Positions 1 to 5,709 of a stretch of DNA of 7,563 nt are shown here, one piece after another. The notes below the pieces were generated by a model that was not told where the DNA came from, made no database searches, and was given only the letters and a program-made list of their open reading frames with translations. The stretch spans positions 1,848-9,410 of the forward strand of contig DOHL01000130.1 in assembly GCA_003535305.1 (NCBI GenBank), in the 5' to 3' direction. Position 1 is the stretch's first letter. Every line of letters begins with the position of its first letter. The stretch is from Candidatus Acetothermia bacterium (GTDB lineage: Bacteria > Bipolaricaulota > Bipolaricaulia > UBA7950). The position numbers and the translations under genes were made by a program.

Positions 1-542
1 GAGAAAGTGTGGATGATAGCCATCAAATCTTCGACCATCTCGCGTTGTGGTGAAAGTTGTTCCTGGTTGACAACTGTGAACTCACATCTATGTCGTTCCG
101 CAAACCACATGAAAAACCTAAACCCGAATCTGGTCCAGCGGTCCTTATGGGCAACAATCAATCGTTTTATTTCATTTTGCTCGATTCTCTCGATCAGCGA
201 AAGAAATTTCTTGCGCTTAAAGTTCAATCCGCCCCCAAACTCCTCGATCCACTCATCCACAGCGATTCCTGCTCCCAGACAGAACTGGCGCATTGCTTCA
301 ACCTGGGAACGAAGGTCGTCGGCCTGGCTTTTGGCTGATACTCGACAATAAACAATCGTCTTGCGTTCTACCTCAGGTATCTCCCACCCCAATGCTCTGT
401 ACACATCTTCTTCGGTATAATACCGATGTCCACCTGGAGTACGTTTAGCCGGGAATGTCCCATCTTTATCCCACCGCCGAAGTGTCGATGGAGATTTTCC
501 AACCTTCTCTGCAAACTTACCAATCCCATATACCTTAGTCAT
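1..542 (-). CDS. tnpA: IS607-family serine transposase TnpA, 3' end outside the window
   Basis: 180 codons are visible and no stop is reached. Residues 1-50 form a MerR-type winged helix with the motifs STLRRW (19-24) and RTPGGHRYY (34-42), typical of the DNA-binding head of IS607 transposases. Residues 62-180 form the serine-recombinase catalytic domain: the nucleophile is S69 in YCRVSAK, followed by DDLRSQ (75-80) and the arginine motif AHKDRWTRFGF (131-141). The usual DRLTR appears here as DRWTR. The last visible residues (EDLMAIIHTF) sit close to the normal C-terminus, so only a short tail is missing. The ATG at 542 gives the expected N-terminus. No Shine-Dalgarno sequence precedes it, and the promoter predicts a leaderless message. 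The enzyme should bind element ends and catalyse transposition through a covalent serine-DNA intermediate. Identification is by motif recall; the family call is secure. Confidence 0.92.
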   Translation of the reverse strand, partial: MTKVYGIGKFAEKVGKSPSTLRRWDKDGTFPAKRTPGGHRYYTEEDVYRALGWEIPEVERKTIVYCRVSAKSQADDLRSQVEAMRQFCLGAGIAVDEWIEEFGGGLNFKRKKFLSLIERIEQNEIKRLIVAHKDRWTRFGFRFFMWFAERHRCEFTVVNQEQLSPQREMVEDLMAIIHTF

Positions 543-575
543 ATGCAAAAGTATAGCATATTTTGGGTAGTTAGT
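1..575 (-). mobile_element. Left part of an IS607-family insertion sequence, cut by the window edge
   Basis: The element is recognised from its serine-transposase gene, which fills 1-542 and runs off the window. IS607-family elements carry a MerR-headed serine recombinase and often a downstream tnpB; any tnpB would lie beyond position 1 and cannot be seen. These elements have no terminal inverted repeats and make no target duplication, so the outer boundary cannot be fixed from one side. It probably lies between the glyQ tail and the tnpA promoter, about 570-600, where short repeated TAACTA and CTATACTT words begin. The end given here is the glyQ stop codon and is only approximate. Confidence 0.65.
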
Positions 576-584
576 CAAGTATAG
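549..584 (-). repeat. Short direct repeats at the tnpA promoter / element end
   Basis: The octamer CTATACTT occurs on the minus strand at 584-577 and again at 556-549, with starts 28 nt apart. The second copy covers the -10 box. Between and around them CTAACTA is also repeated. IS607 transposases are known to recognise short repeated sites near element ends, so these are candidate TnpA-binding sites or remnants of the element end. Chance repetition in an A/T-rich stretch cannot be excluded. Confidence 0.4.
550..578 (-). promoter_or_regulatory. Strong sigma70-type promoter for tnpA
   Basis: On the minus strand TTGACT (578-573) and TATACT (555-550) are separated by exactly 17 nt, close to consensus. 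The predicted start point falls at 542-544, that is on or two bases before the tnpA ATG, so the transcript would be leaderless or nearly so. The glyQ stop codon TGA (577-575) lies inside the -35 box. Assignment is from sequence only. Confidence 0.75.
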
Positions 585-1432
585 TTAGTTAGCAGTTCCA
601 TCGCTACATAGCCTTCAGCGCAACGTTTGGTCAACTCGCGGATGCGGATGATATAACGTTCACGCTCTGTGACGCTGATTGCCCCTCGTGAGTCGAGAAG
701 ATTGAACAGATGCGAGCATTTGAGCGCATAGTCATAGGCAGGAAAGATCAGACCTCTATCACAGCTCTCCTGAGATTCCACCTCGCAAATAGCGAAGATC
801 TTTTGGATCCTCTCTACTGAGGCATGCTCAAAGTTATAAATAGAGAATTGCCGTTCCTTCTCCCACCACAGCTCACGGTAGGTGGTCTCTTCATTCCACT
901 TGAGATCGAATGCATTTTCCTTGCCTTGCAGTAACATTGCAATCCGTTCCAATCCGTAAGTTAACTCCACTGATATCGGATCGAGAGAGATTCCTCCCAT
1001 CTGCTGGAAATAGGTGAATTGGGTGATCTCCATCCCATTAAGCCATACCTGCCAGCCGATTCCCCATGCAGCGAGCGTCGGTGATTCCCAGTCATCTTCT
1101 GCAAACTTCAGGTCGTGCTCGGTAAGGGCAAAGCCGATCTCTTCCAAGCTGGATAGATAGAGGTCCTGGATCTGGGCAGGAGCTGGTTTAAGGATCACCT
1201 GGTACTGATGGTGAAGACGAAACCTGACCGGATTATCGCCGTAACGGCCGTCTGTCGGTCGCCGACTCGGTTCTACATAGGCGACACGCAGTGGCTTGAC
1301 TGAGAGTGCGCCGAAGAAGGTCGCCGGGTTAAACGTTCCCGCGCCGGTTTCCACATCGTACGGATGAGCGAGAATACAACCACGTTTCTTCCAGAAGGAA
1401 TGCAAGGCAAGGACAATATCCTCAAAATACAT
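575..1432 (-). CDS. glyQ: Glycyl-tRNA synthetase alpha subunit
   Basis: This is the catalytic alpha chain of the bacterial alpha2beta2 glycyl-tRNA synthetase, which charges tRNA-Gly in the cytoplasm. The 285-residue product shows the family blocks in order: EVGAGT-like ETGAGTFNP (29-36), PSRRPTDGRYG (55-65), WLNGMEITQFTYFQQ (130-144) and the class II motif 3 segment YGLER (159-163), then the C-terminal helices with NLLDSRGAISVTERERY. It starts at ATG 1432, five bases after the rplT stop, with no strong ribosome-binding site, so translation may be coupled to rplT. The start is a few residues shorter than E. coli GlyQ. The C-terminus (ELLTNYT) stops about six residues early and does not resemble the usual ending, which fits the adjacent transposon having replaced the last codons. 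The partner glyS is not in the window; it may lie beyond the element or elsewhere. Confidence 0.95.
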   Translation of the reverse strand: MYFEDIVLALHSFWKKRGCILAHPYDVETGAGTFNPATFFGALSVKPLRVAYVEPSRRPTDGRYGDNPVRFRLHHQYQVILKPAPAQIQDLYLSSLEEIGFALTEHDLKFAEDDWESPTLAAWGIGWQVWLNGMEITQFTYFQQMGGISLDPISVELTYGLERIAMLLQGKENAFDLKWNEETTYRELWWEKERQFSIYNFEHASVERIQKIFAICEVESQESCDRGLIFPAYDYALKCSHLFNLLDSRGAISVTERERYIIRIRELTKRCAEGYVAMELLTNYT

Positions 1433-1437
1433 TTTAC

Positions 1438-1800
1438 TTACGCGTCAGTCCGCTCTTGTTTCGCCATCTCCGCAATACAGGCAAAAGTCTGTTCATCACG
1501 CACCGCGATATCAGCGAGCATTTTGCGGTTGAGCAACACGCCGCACCGCTGCAGACCGTTGATAAAGCGGGAGTATGAAATGCCATTCTGCTGCGCTGCT
1601 GCGCTAATTCGCGTAATCCACAATCCCCGAAAATCGCGCTTCCGTCTACGTCGATCAACATAGCTATGTACAAGCGCTTTCATCACTGCTTGCTTGGCAA
1701 TTCTTTTGCAAGTACTTCGCTTCCCCTGATACCCTTTAGCCAATGATAAAATTTTCTTCCGTCTGTCTTTTCCTTTTGTTCCTCGAATTACACGCGGCAT
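1438..1800 (-). CDS. rplT: 50S ribosomal protein L20
   Basis: L20 binds 23S rRNA early in 50S assembly, and in several bacteria it also represses its own infC-rpmI-rplT operon. The 120-residue product begins MPRVIRGTKGKDRRKK and contains the hallmark blocks YVDRRRRKRDFRGLWI, RISAAAQQNGISYSRFI and LLNRKMLADIAV. Length and N-terminus match the family. The open frame extends 14 codons upstream, but ATG 1800 is chosen because homology starts there and AGGAGG lies 8 nt before it. It follows rpmI after an 86-nt spacer and is followed at 5 nt by glyQ. Confidence 0.98.
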   Translation of the reverse strand: MPRVIRGTKGKDRRKKILSLAKGYQGKRSTCKRIAKQAVMKALVHSYVDRRRRKRDFRGLWITRISAAAQQNGISYSRFINGLQRCGVLLNRKMLADIAVRDEQTFACIAEMAKQERTDA

Positions 1801-1841
1801 TCCACTTGCCTCCTGTTGAATTATCCAGCCATAACGGCACA

Positions 1842-1869
1842 CTAAAAACCTGGGCGCCTTTCTTTTTAG
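1842..1869 (-). other. Possible A/U-rich stem-loop in the rpmI-rplT spacer
   Basis: The arms CTAAAAA (1842-1848) and TTTTTAG (1863-1869) can form a 7-bp stem with a 14-nt loop containing GGCGCC. The spacer of 86 nt is long for this operon, so a structured leader for rplT is conceivable. The stem is A/U-rich and weak. It lacks a G/C-rich stem followed by a U tract and is not called a terminator. Confidence 0.25.
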
Positions 1870-1886
1870 GTCCTCTGTAATGCTTC

Positions 1887-2081
1887 CTATGAATCGATCA
1901 TCCGTTTGATCGTTTTTGCCTGTGCCGCAGGCAAGCTTTTGTCTTGTCGGGCCTGTCGCTTCGCTTTCCCGGTCTTTTTTACCAATTTATGGTAATAACC
2001 GGAGACTCTATGCATCAATTTCCCGCTCTTTGTTCTCTTAAACCGCTTGCTTGCTCCTTTATGTGTCTTTTTCTTTCCCAT
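1887..2081 (-). CDS. rpmI: 50S ribosomal protein L35
   Basis: A small, very basic protein of the large subunit, 64 residues, within the usual L35 length. It shows the family pattern: KTHKGASKRFK near the start, TKSGKLMHR, then a Lys/Arg-rich middle and a short C-terminal helix (AKTIKRMI). ATG 2081 is preceded by GGGGAGAAAG, a good ribosome-binding site that lies inside the coding sequence of infC. The first 23 nt of the gene overlap the end of infC, which implies translational coupling. It is followed by rplT. Confidence 0.97.
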   Translation of the reverse strand: MGKKKTHKGASKRFKRTKSGKLMHRVSGYYHKLVKKTGKAKRQARQDKSLPAAQAKTIKRMIDS

Positions 2082-2625
2082 CTTTCTCCCCTTTGCTTCG
2101 CCGGCTTTTCTCTTGTCCCTCCAGCGGGACTAAAATCATCTGCAGTATTTTCCCCTTTATTTTTGGAGAAGTACCTGCCTGGGCAATGTCTTTCGTTTGC
2201 TCTACGATGCGTTCCATCAACTGTTGCCCCCGGCTAAGATGAACGATTTCACGACCGCGGAAAAATATCGTCACTCGGACTTTATCTCCTTTAAGAAGAA
2301 ACTTGCGCATCCGGTTAAGCTTGGTTTTAAAATCATGCTCACCAATCCTTATACTGAATTGCAGCTCTTTCAGTGACCTCTTGTGCTGCAGTTTACGCTT
2401 TCGTTTGTCTTGTTGATACCGATATTTTCCATAGTCGATGATCTTACAGACTACTGGATTAGCTGTTGTAGTCACTTCCACCAGATCCAGACCTTTCTCT
2501 TTTGCAATAACTAATGCTTGTTCTGATGTCATCTCTCCTAGTTTAACGCCGTTATCATCGATAACTAAAACTCTGTTTGCTCTTATTTGCGAGTTTATAC
2601 GCGGTCCTCGTTCAATCCTTCTGAT
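2059..2625 (-). CDS. infC: Translation initiation factor IF-3, with a non-canonical ATC start
   Basis: IF-3 binds the 30S subunit, prevents premature 50S joining and checks the start codon. From ATC 2625 the product is 188 residues. The N-domain contains RINSQIRANRVLVID (9-23) and DYGKYRYQQ (64-72); the linker is rich in Lys/Arg; the C-domain has GDKVRVTIFFRGRE (113-126). The first in-frame ATG (2532) would delete 31 residues of conserved N-domain. In frame there is a TAA at 2649-2647 and no ATG, GTG or TTG between it and 2532, so the start must be unusual. ATC lies 6 nt after a perfect AGGAGG; an in-frame ATT three codons later lies too far from it. AUU is the known infC start in E. coli and allows IF-3 to repress its own translation. 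The C-terminus has an extra charged tail, partly encoded in the overlap with rpmI. Confidence 0.95.
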   Translation of the reverse strand: MRRIERGPRINSQIRANRVLVIDDNGVKLGEMTSEQALVIAKEKGLDLVEVTTTANPVVCKIIDYGKYRYQQDKRKRKLQHKRSLKELQFSIRIGEHDFKTKLNRMRKFLLKGDKVRVTIFFRGREIVHLSRGQQLMERIVEQTKDIAQAGTSPKIKGKILQMILVPLEGQEKSRRSKGEKDGKEKDT

Positions 2626-2631
2626 GTTTTT

Positions 2632-2637
2632 CCTCCT
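2632..2637 (-). promoter_or_regulatory. Perfect ribosome-binding site that fixes the infC start
   Basis: AGGAGG within AAAGGAGG stands 6 nt (AAAAAC) upstream of the ATC at 2625-2623. This is the strongest Shine-Dalgarno match in the window and is placed optimally for ATC. A strong site paired with a poor start codon is the arrangement expected if IF-3 tunes its own synthesis. Confidence 0.85.
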
Positions 2638-2662
2638 TTCTCTATTTTAAAATCAGTGAATT

Positions 2663-2676
2663 GTTTTTATAAAAAC
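2663..2676. repeat. Perfect 14-nt palindrome upstream of infC
   Basis: GTTTTTATAAAAAC reads the same on both strands. It lies in the 99-nt spacer between nadD and infC and is flanked by a direct repeat CAGTG (2654-2658 and 2676-2680). It could be an operator or a weak structural element. It has no G/C stem, so it is unlikely to terminate transcription. Confidence 0.4.
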
Positions 2677-2724
2677 AGTGGTATCTGCAAATGATGTTCT
2701 CTTGGGCTTTAGGATGATTCTCCT

Positions 2725-3342
2725 TCACCGGTAGAGATCTTTCTCCTCAATATACGCTGCAACTGTCTCTGGTACTAATCCATCAATACTTTCTGTTTCC
2801 TGATAGGTGTCCCTGACCATGGAAGAGGAGAGTTCCATCTCCTCTATGTCAAGAAAATAGAGCTCGCCGCGAGAAAACAGAGGACGCTCAAACTCCTCTT
2901 TCTTTATTCCATTTCGCGGGACAAGGATGAACGGACAGCTGGTAATAAGGTCTTCTGGATCTTTCCATGTTTCGATCTTCCTTAAGAGGTCTGCCCCTAC
3001 GATAAAGCAGACTCCTTGCGGATACAGTTCCTTCATGCTTTTAATCGTGTCAATCGTATAAGATGGACCTTCCCGATCGATCTCCACTCGTGACACTTCA
3101 AAGTGCGGATGACCGATAAGAGCACGGCGGACCATTTCATACCGGTAGCGAGCAATGACTCCTTCGATAGTCTCTTTGTGAGGCGGACGCCCACTGGGAA
3201 TAAAGATTACTTTCGCAAGTTCAAATTGCGTAAGAGCTCTCTCTGCTACAGCAATATGAGCGTTATGCAGCGGGTTGAACGTCCCTCCGAACAGACCGAC
3301 TCGCTTGCGGAGCGGTGATATATTCCTATCAGGTAGTAACAT
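2725..3342 (-). CDS. nadD: Nicotinate-mononucleotide adenylyltransferase
   Basis: NadD joins nicotinate mononucleotide to AMP from ATP, giving deamido-NAD in NAD synthesis. The 205-residue product has the nucleotidyltransferase signature GGTFNPLHNAH (19-29), with the two catalytic-site histidines H26 and H29. It also has PSGRPPHK (49-56), GPSYTIDT (92-99), FIVGADLL (113-120) and the C-terminal ATP-binding motif SSSMVR (172-177). ATG 3342 is chosen. It overlaps the end of obgE by 14 nt and is preceded by AGGGA at about 11 nt. A TTG at 3366 in the same frame is an alternative and would add eight residues with no family similarity. The obgE-nadD pairing is common in bacteria. The rsfS gene that often follows nadD is absent here; infC comes next. 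Confidence 0.94.
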   Translation of the reverse strand: MLLPDRNISPLRKRVGLFGGTFNPLHNAHIAVAERALTQFELAKVIFIPSGRPPHKETIEGVIARYRYEMVRRALIGHPHFEVSRVEIDREGPSYTIDTIKSMKELYPQGVCFIVGADLLRKIETWKDPEDLITSCPFILVPRNGIKKEEFERPLFSRGELYFLDIEEMELSSSMVRDTYQETESIDGLVPETVAAYIEEKDLYR

Positions 3343-4612
3343 CGCAGATCGATTCCCTGGTTTCAAATTCCATCTCTCCGATTACAAGCGTATCGCCGTC
3401 TCTGTATCCTGCGCCGGCAAGCTTCCGTATAACTCCCATCTTTTCCAGTCGCTCATATAGGTAGTCGCGTGCATCTTGGCTGTCAAGCACCAACTTGGTC
3501 ACCAATTTCTCTACCTTCTCTCCAGCGACAATAAAACTCTCCTCTTCTCGTCTTATTATAATGCCGGCCTCTTCTCCTTGATAACGATAGATTCGCCGCC
3601 GCCTTACCGCCGGGATACCGTCTCTCTTTCGCACAGTAGAGAGGAGGTGATAAGTCTGTTTCACCAAATCCCGCACTTTTGCCCCTGTGGCGACCGATAT
3701 CGGCAGAAGATCAATTCCCTGTTGCTTAAACCTTGCGCAGATCTCATCGACTCTCTTCTCGTCAAGGAGATCGATCTTATTCCCAACGACGAGCTGCGGT
3801 TTGTCCGCCAACTCGCTGGCAAACGCCGATAGTTCATAGTTGATTCGCATGTAGTCGTCAAGCGGATCACTCCCCTCCAAAGCAGCGATATCCACTATAT
3901 GGATCAACACTCGTGTCCGTTCAATATGCTTGAGGAACTTATTTCCTAATCCTTTGCCGGTGTGCGCTCCTTCGATCAATCCCGGTACATCAACAGCAAC
4001 AAATTGATTGATCCCATTTACATCTACGACACCAAGATTCGGAATCACCGTTGTGAACGGATAAGAAGCTATTTTAGCTTTGCGAGCGGAAATCGAAGAG
4101 ATCAAGCTCGATTTACCGACATTAGGAAGGCCAATTATACCGACGTCAGCCAGGAGTTTCAACTCTAAGTCTATCGATCGTTTTTCGCCGTGCAACCCGC
4201 GTTCGCAGATTCGCGGCGCCTGTCTGACCGAAGTGACAAAACTGGCATTACCCCGTCCTCCTTCCCCTCCACGCGCCAGAAGGATCTCTTCTCCACTGTG
4301 GGAAAGGTCGGCCAACATCTCACCGGTGGTGGAATCACGCACTATTGTTCCGACAGGAACATGAATTACTATATCATCTCCGCTAAAACCGTGGCGTTTA
4401 TTCTTTCCTCCGGGTTGCCCGTCCTTGCCGCGAAACTTACGTTGATTCTTAAACGAAAACAACGTAGTGATGTTCGCTGTTGCTTGCATCACTACATCTC
4501 CGCCATTGCCGCCGTTGCCCCCTGCTGCTCCGCCCCTATAATTATAAAAGCAGATGATTCCGTCTCCACCTCGGCCGGCTTTGACATGAATCTTCGCCTC
4601 ATCTATGAACAT
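3329..4612 (-). CDS. obgE: GTPase Obg/CgtA, 50S assembly factor
   Basis: Obg is an essential GTPase that binds the 50S subunit late in assembly and links it to stress signalling. The 427-residue product has three domains. The glycine-rich Obg fold covers about 1-153 (MFIDEAKIHVKAGRGGDG at the start, GGxGGxGG runs). The G domain covers about 154-325, with G1 GLPNVGKSS (161-169), G2 YPFTT (184-188), G3 DVPGLIEGAH (208-217), G4 NKID (278-281) and G5 SVATGAK. The OCT domain is at the C-terminus (residues 355 on, ending IGEMEFE). G1 is NVGKSS where NAGKST is more usual, a conservative change. ATG 4612 is chosen by homology. A GTG at 4633 is also open, and the nearest GGAG is about 15 nt from the ATG, so the start is not settled. 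The gene follows rpmA by 38 nt. Confidence 0.96.
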   Translation of the reverse strand: MFIDEAKIHVKAGRGGDGIICFYNYRGGAAGGNGGNGGDVVMQATANITTLFSFKNQRKFRGKDGQPGGKNKRHGFSGDDIVIHVPVGTIVRDSTTGEMLADLSHSGEEILLARGGEGGRGNASFVTSVRQAPRICERGLHGEKRSIDLELKLLADVGIIGLPNVGKSSLISSISARKAKIASYPFTTVIPNLGVVDVNGINQFVAVDVPGLIEGAHTGKGLGNKFLKHIERTRVLIHIVDIAALEGSDPLDDYMRINYELSAFASELADKPQLVVGNKIDLLDEKRVDEICARFKQQGIDLLPISVATGAKVRDLVKQTYHLLSTVRKRDGIPAVRRRRIYRYQGEEAGIIIRREEESFIVAGEKVEKLVTKLVLDSQDARDYLYERLEKMGVIRKLAGAGYRDGDTLVIGEMEFETRESICDVTT

Positions 4613-4650
4613 CGGATTGCAATGGTGCTCCACATCATAAACTTCATCGT

Positions 4651-4905
4651 CTAATCAGTAGCCGGAAGGACATCGACATACTTTTTCCCCCGTCCGACAA
4701 ACCGAACAAAACCTGCAGTAGCGGCATAAATTGTGTGGTCGCGTCCCAAGCCGACATTCTTTCCCGGCTTGAACTTCGTACCCCGCTGCCGAACAATGAT
4801 CGTTCCCACATTGACCCACTGTCCGCCGAAGCGCTTCACGCCCAGTCGTTTTCCTGGGCTGTCATGTATGTTTTGTGTCGATCCACTACTTGTCTTATGC
4901 GCCAT
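4651..4905 (-). CDS. rpmA: 50S ribosomal protein L27, short form without cleavable extension
   Basis: L27 reaches into the peptidyl-transferase centre with its N-terminus. The 84-residue product begins MAHKTSSGSTQN and continues with KRLGVKRFGGQ, IIVRQRGTKFKPGKNVGLGRDHT and a C-terminal FVGRGKKYV segment. In Firmicutes and relatives with an active Prp protease, L27 starts with an extra stretch of about nine residues ending in a LQFFA-type cleavage site. Nothing like it is encoded here. The preceding in-frame TTG at 4911 adds only Met-Asn. AGGAAG lies 10 nt before the ATG. The KTSSGST N-terminus departs from the common KKGGGST, with fewer basic residues at the tip. It lies between the Prp-like gene and obgE. 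Confidence 0.96.
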   Translation of the reverse strand: MAHKTSSGSTQNIHDSPGKRLGVKRFGGQWVNVGTIIVRQRGTKFKPGKNVGLGRDHTIYAATAGFVRFVGRGKKYVDVLPATD

Positions 4906-4971
4906 ATTCAAATCACTTCCTGTTAATCAGCGCCAATATAGATTATGGTTCTTCTCTCTGCTATATCTCGT

Positions 4972-5328
4972 TTACGAGACACTTACATCTGCTGTCATAT
5001 CTTGCACTATAAATTCGGCCTGGTAATTGTGCTCAAGGAGCTTAAGCCCGCAGAGCACGGTCTCTAAAATCGCATCGATCTCCCTGTTTAAATGAGAATA
5101 GGCAGCACTGCGATCGATTAACCAGGAGAATTCACCGTTCTCTTCGCAAAAGCTCGACTCAAAATGCAAGTAGTCGGATAGGCCGGCAACAGCAGCCCGA
5201 ACAAGATAAAGAGCAGCCATCCCCGGACCATCCTCTATTTGGCATCCTTGGAAACCACAAATACGATTCTCTTCGTCTCTCTCTACTATGACTTCAACCA
5301 AAATTCCTCCTCTGGTCTCGACTCGCAT
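4972..5328 (-). CDS. Prp/YsxB-family protein lacking the catalytic His and Cys
   Basis: The gene sits exactly where ysxB/prp lies in Firmicutes, between rplU and rpmA. The product (118 residues) has the family layout: an N-terminal beta pair (ILVEVIVERDEENRICGFQG), a central helix (MAALYLVRAAVAGLSDYL) and a C-terminal helix (AILETVLCGLKLLEHNY) resembling the Prp ending. Active Prp cleaves the N-terminal extension of L27 with a His in a GHA motif and a Cys twelve residues later. By my alignment these positions hold Phe30 (GFQ) and Ala42. The two nearby cysteines, C28 and C33, are not at the nucleophile position. The adjacent L27 has no extension to remove, so the protein is probably not a protease. 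A structural or ribosome-assembly role is possible but unproven. ATG 5328 lies 9 nt after the rplU stop, without a clear ribosome-binding site. Confidence 0.8.
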   Translation of the reverse strand: MRVETRGGILVEVIVERDEENRICGFQGCQIEDGPGMAALYLVRAAVAGLSDYLHFESSFCEENGEFSWLIDRSAAYSHLNREIDAILETVLCGLKLLEHNYQAEFIVQDMTADVSVS

Positions 5329-5337
5329 TTTATCACG

Positions 5338-5655
5338 CTACGCCACTTCGATCGTCTTTATCAATGTAGTCATGTACGGTTGACGGTGGCCTCGTTTGCG
5401 CCGGTATCCCTTCTTCGGTTTGTATTTGTAGACGATTACTTTCTCATCTAAGCCTTCCTCTCTGATTACCCCGGTTATCCTTGCGCCTGTGAGGTAGGGA
5501 GTGCCGATCTGGGAGCCATTCCCATCGACCACAAGGAGAACTTTGTCGAATTCGATTGTCTCCCCGGCTGCATACCCACCTATTTTCTCATGGACCAATG
5601 CCGCGCCCGGTTCGACACGATACTGTTTTCCGCATGTTTCAATTATTGCATACAT
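5338..5655 (-). CDS. rplU: 50S ribosomal protein L21
   Basis: L21 binds 23S rRNA in the large subunit. The 105-residue product begins MYAIIETCGKQYRVEPG, continues with GETIEFDKVLLV and GTPYL, and ends with the basic signature KPKKGYRRKRGHRQPYM followed by TLIKTIEVA. This is a full-length, canonical L21. ATG 5655 is chosen over the upstream in-frame ATG at 5697, because family similarity starts at 5655 and AAGGTG lies about 8-10 nt before it. The gene follows metG by 54 nt and precedes the Prp-like gene by 9 nt. Confidence 0.98.
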   Translation of the reverse strand: MYAIIETCGKQYRVEPGAALVHEKIGGYAAGETIEFDKVLLVVDGNGSQIGTPYLTGARITGVIREEGLDEKVIVYKYKPKKGYRRKRGHRQPYMTTLIKTIEVA

Positions 5656-5709
5656 CTTTGTTTCACCTTGATTTATCGGTAGAAATTTTAACGTCATCCG
5701 GTGATGATT

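Noticed and set aside
7..351. 114-codon open frame on the plus strand at the left edge
   Set aside because: It lies opposite the transposase, whose serine-recombinase motifs are clear. The plus-strand translation has no domain features.
2663..2694. TATAAA inside the palindrome as a -10 box for an infC promoter
   Set aside because: At 17 nt spacing the -35 position reads TCATTT, a poor match, and TTGCAG is only 13 nt away. A promoter is not supported.
4190..4654. 154-codon open frame on the plus strand opposite obgE
   Set aside because: It is a mirror of the Gly/Arg-rich obgE coding strand, has no recognisable domain or ribosome-binding site, and obgE is certain.
5656..5697. Longer L21 starting at ATG 5697
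   Set aside because: The extra 14 residues have no family similarity, and the internal ATG at 5655 has its own ribosome-binding site.
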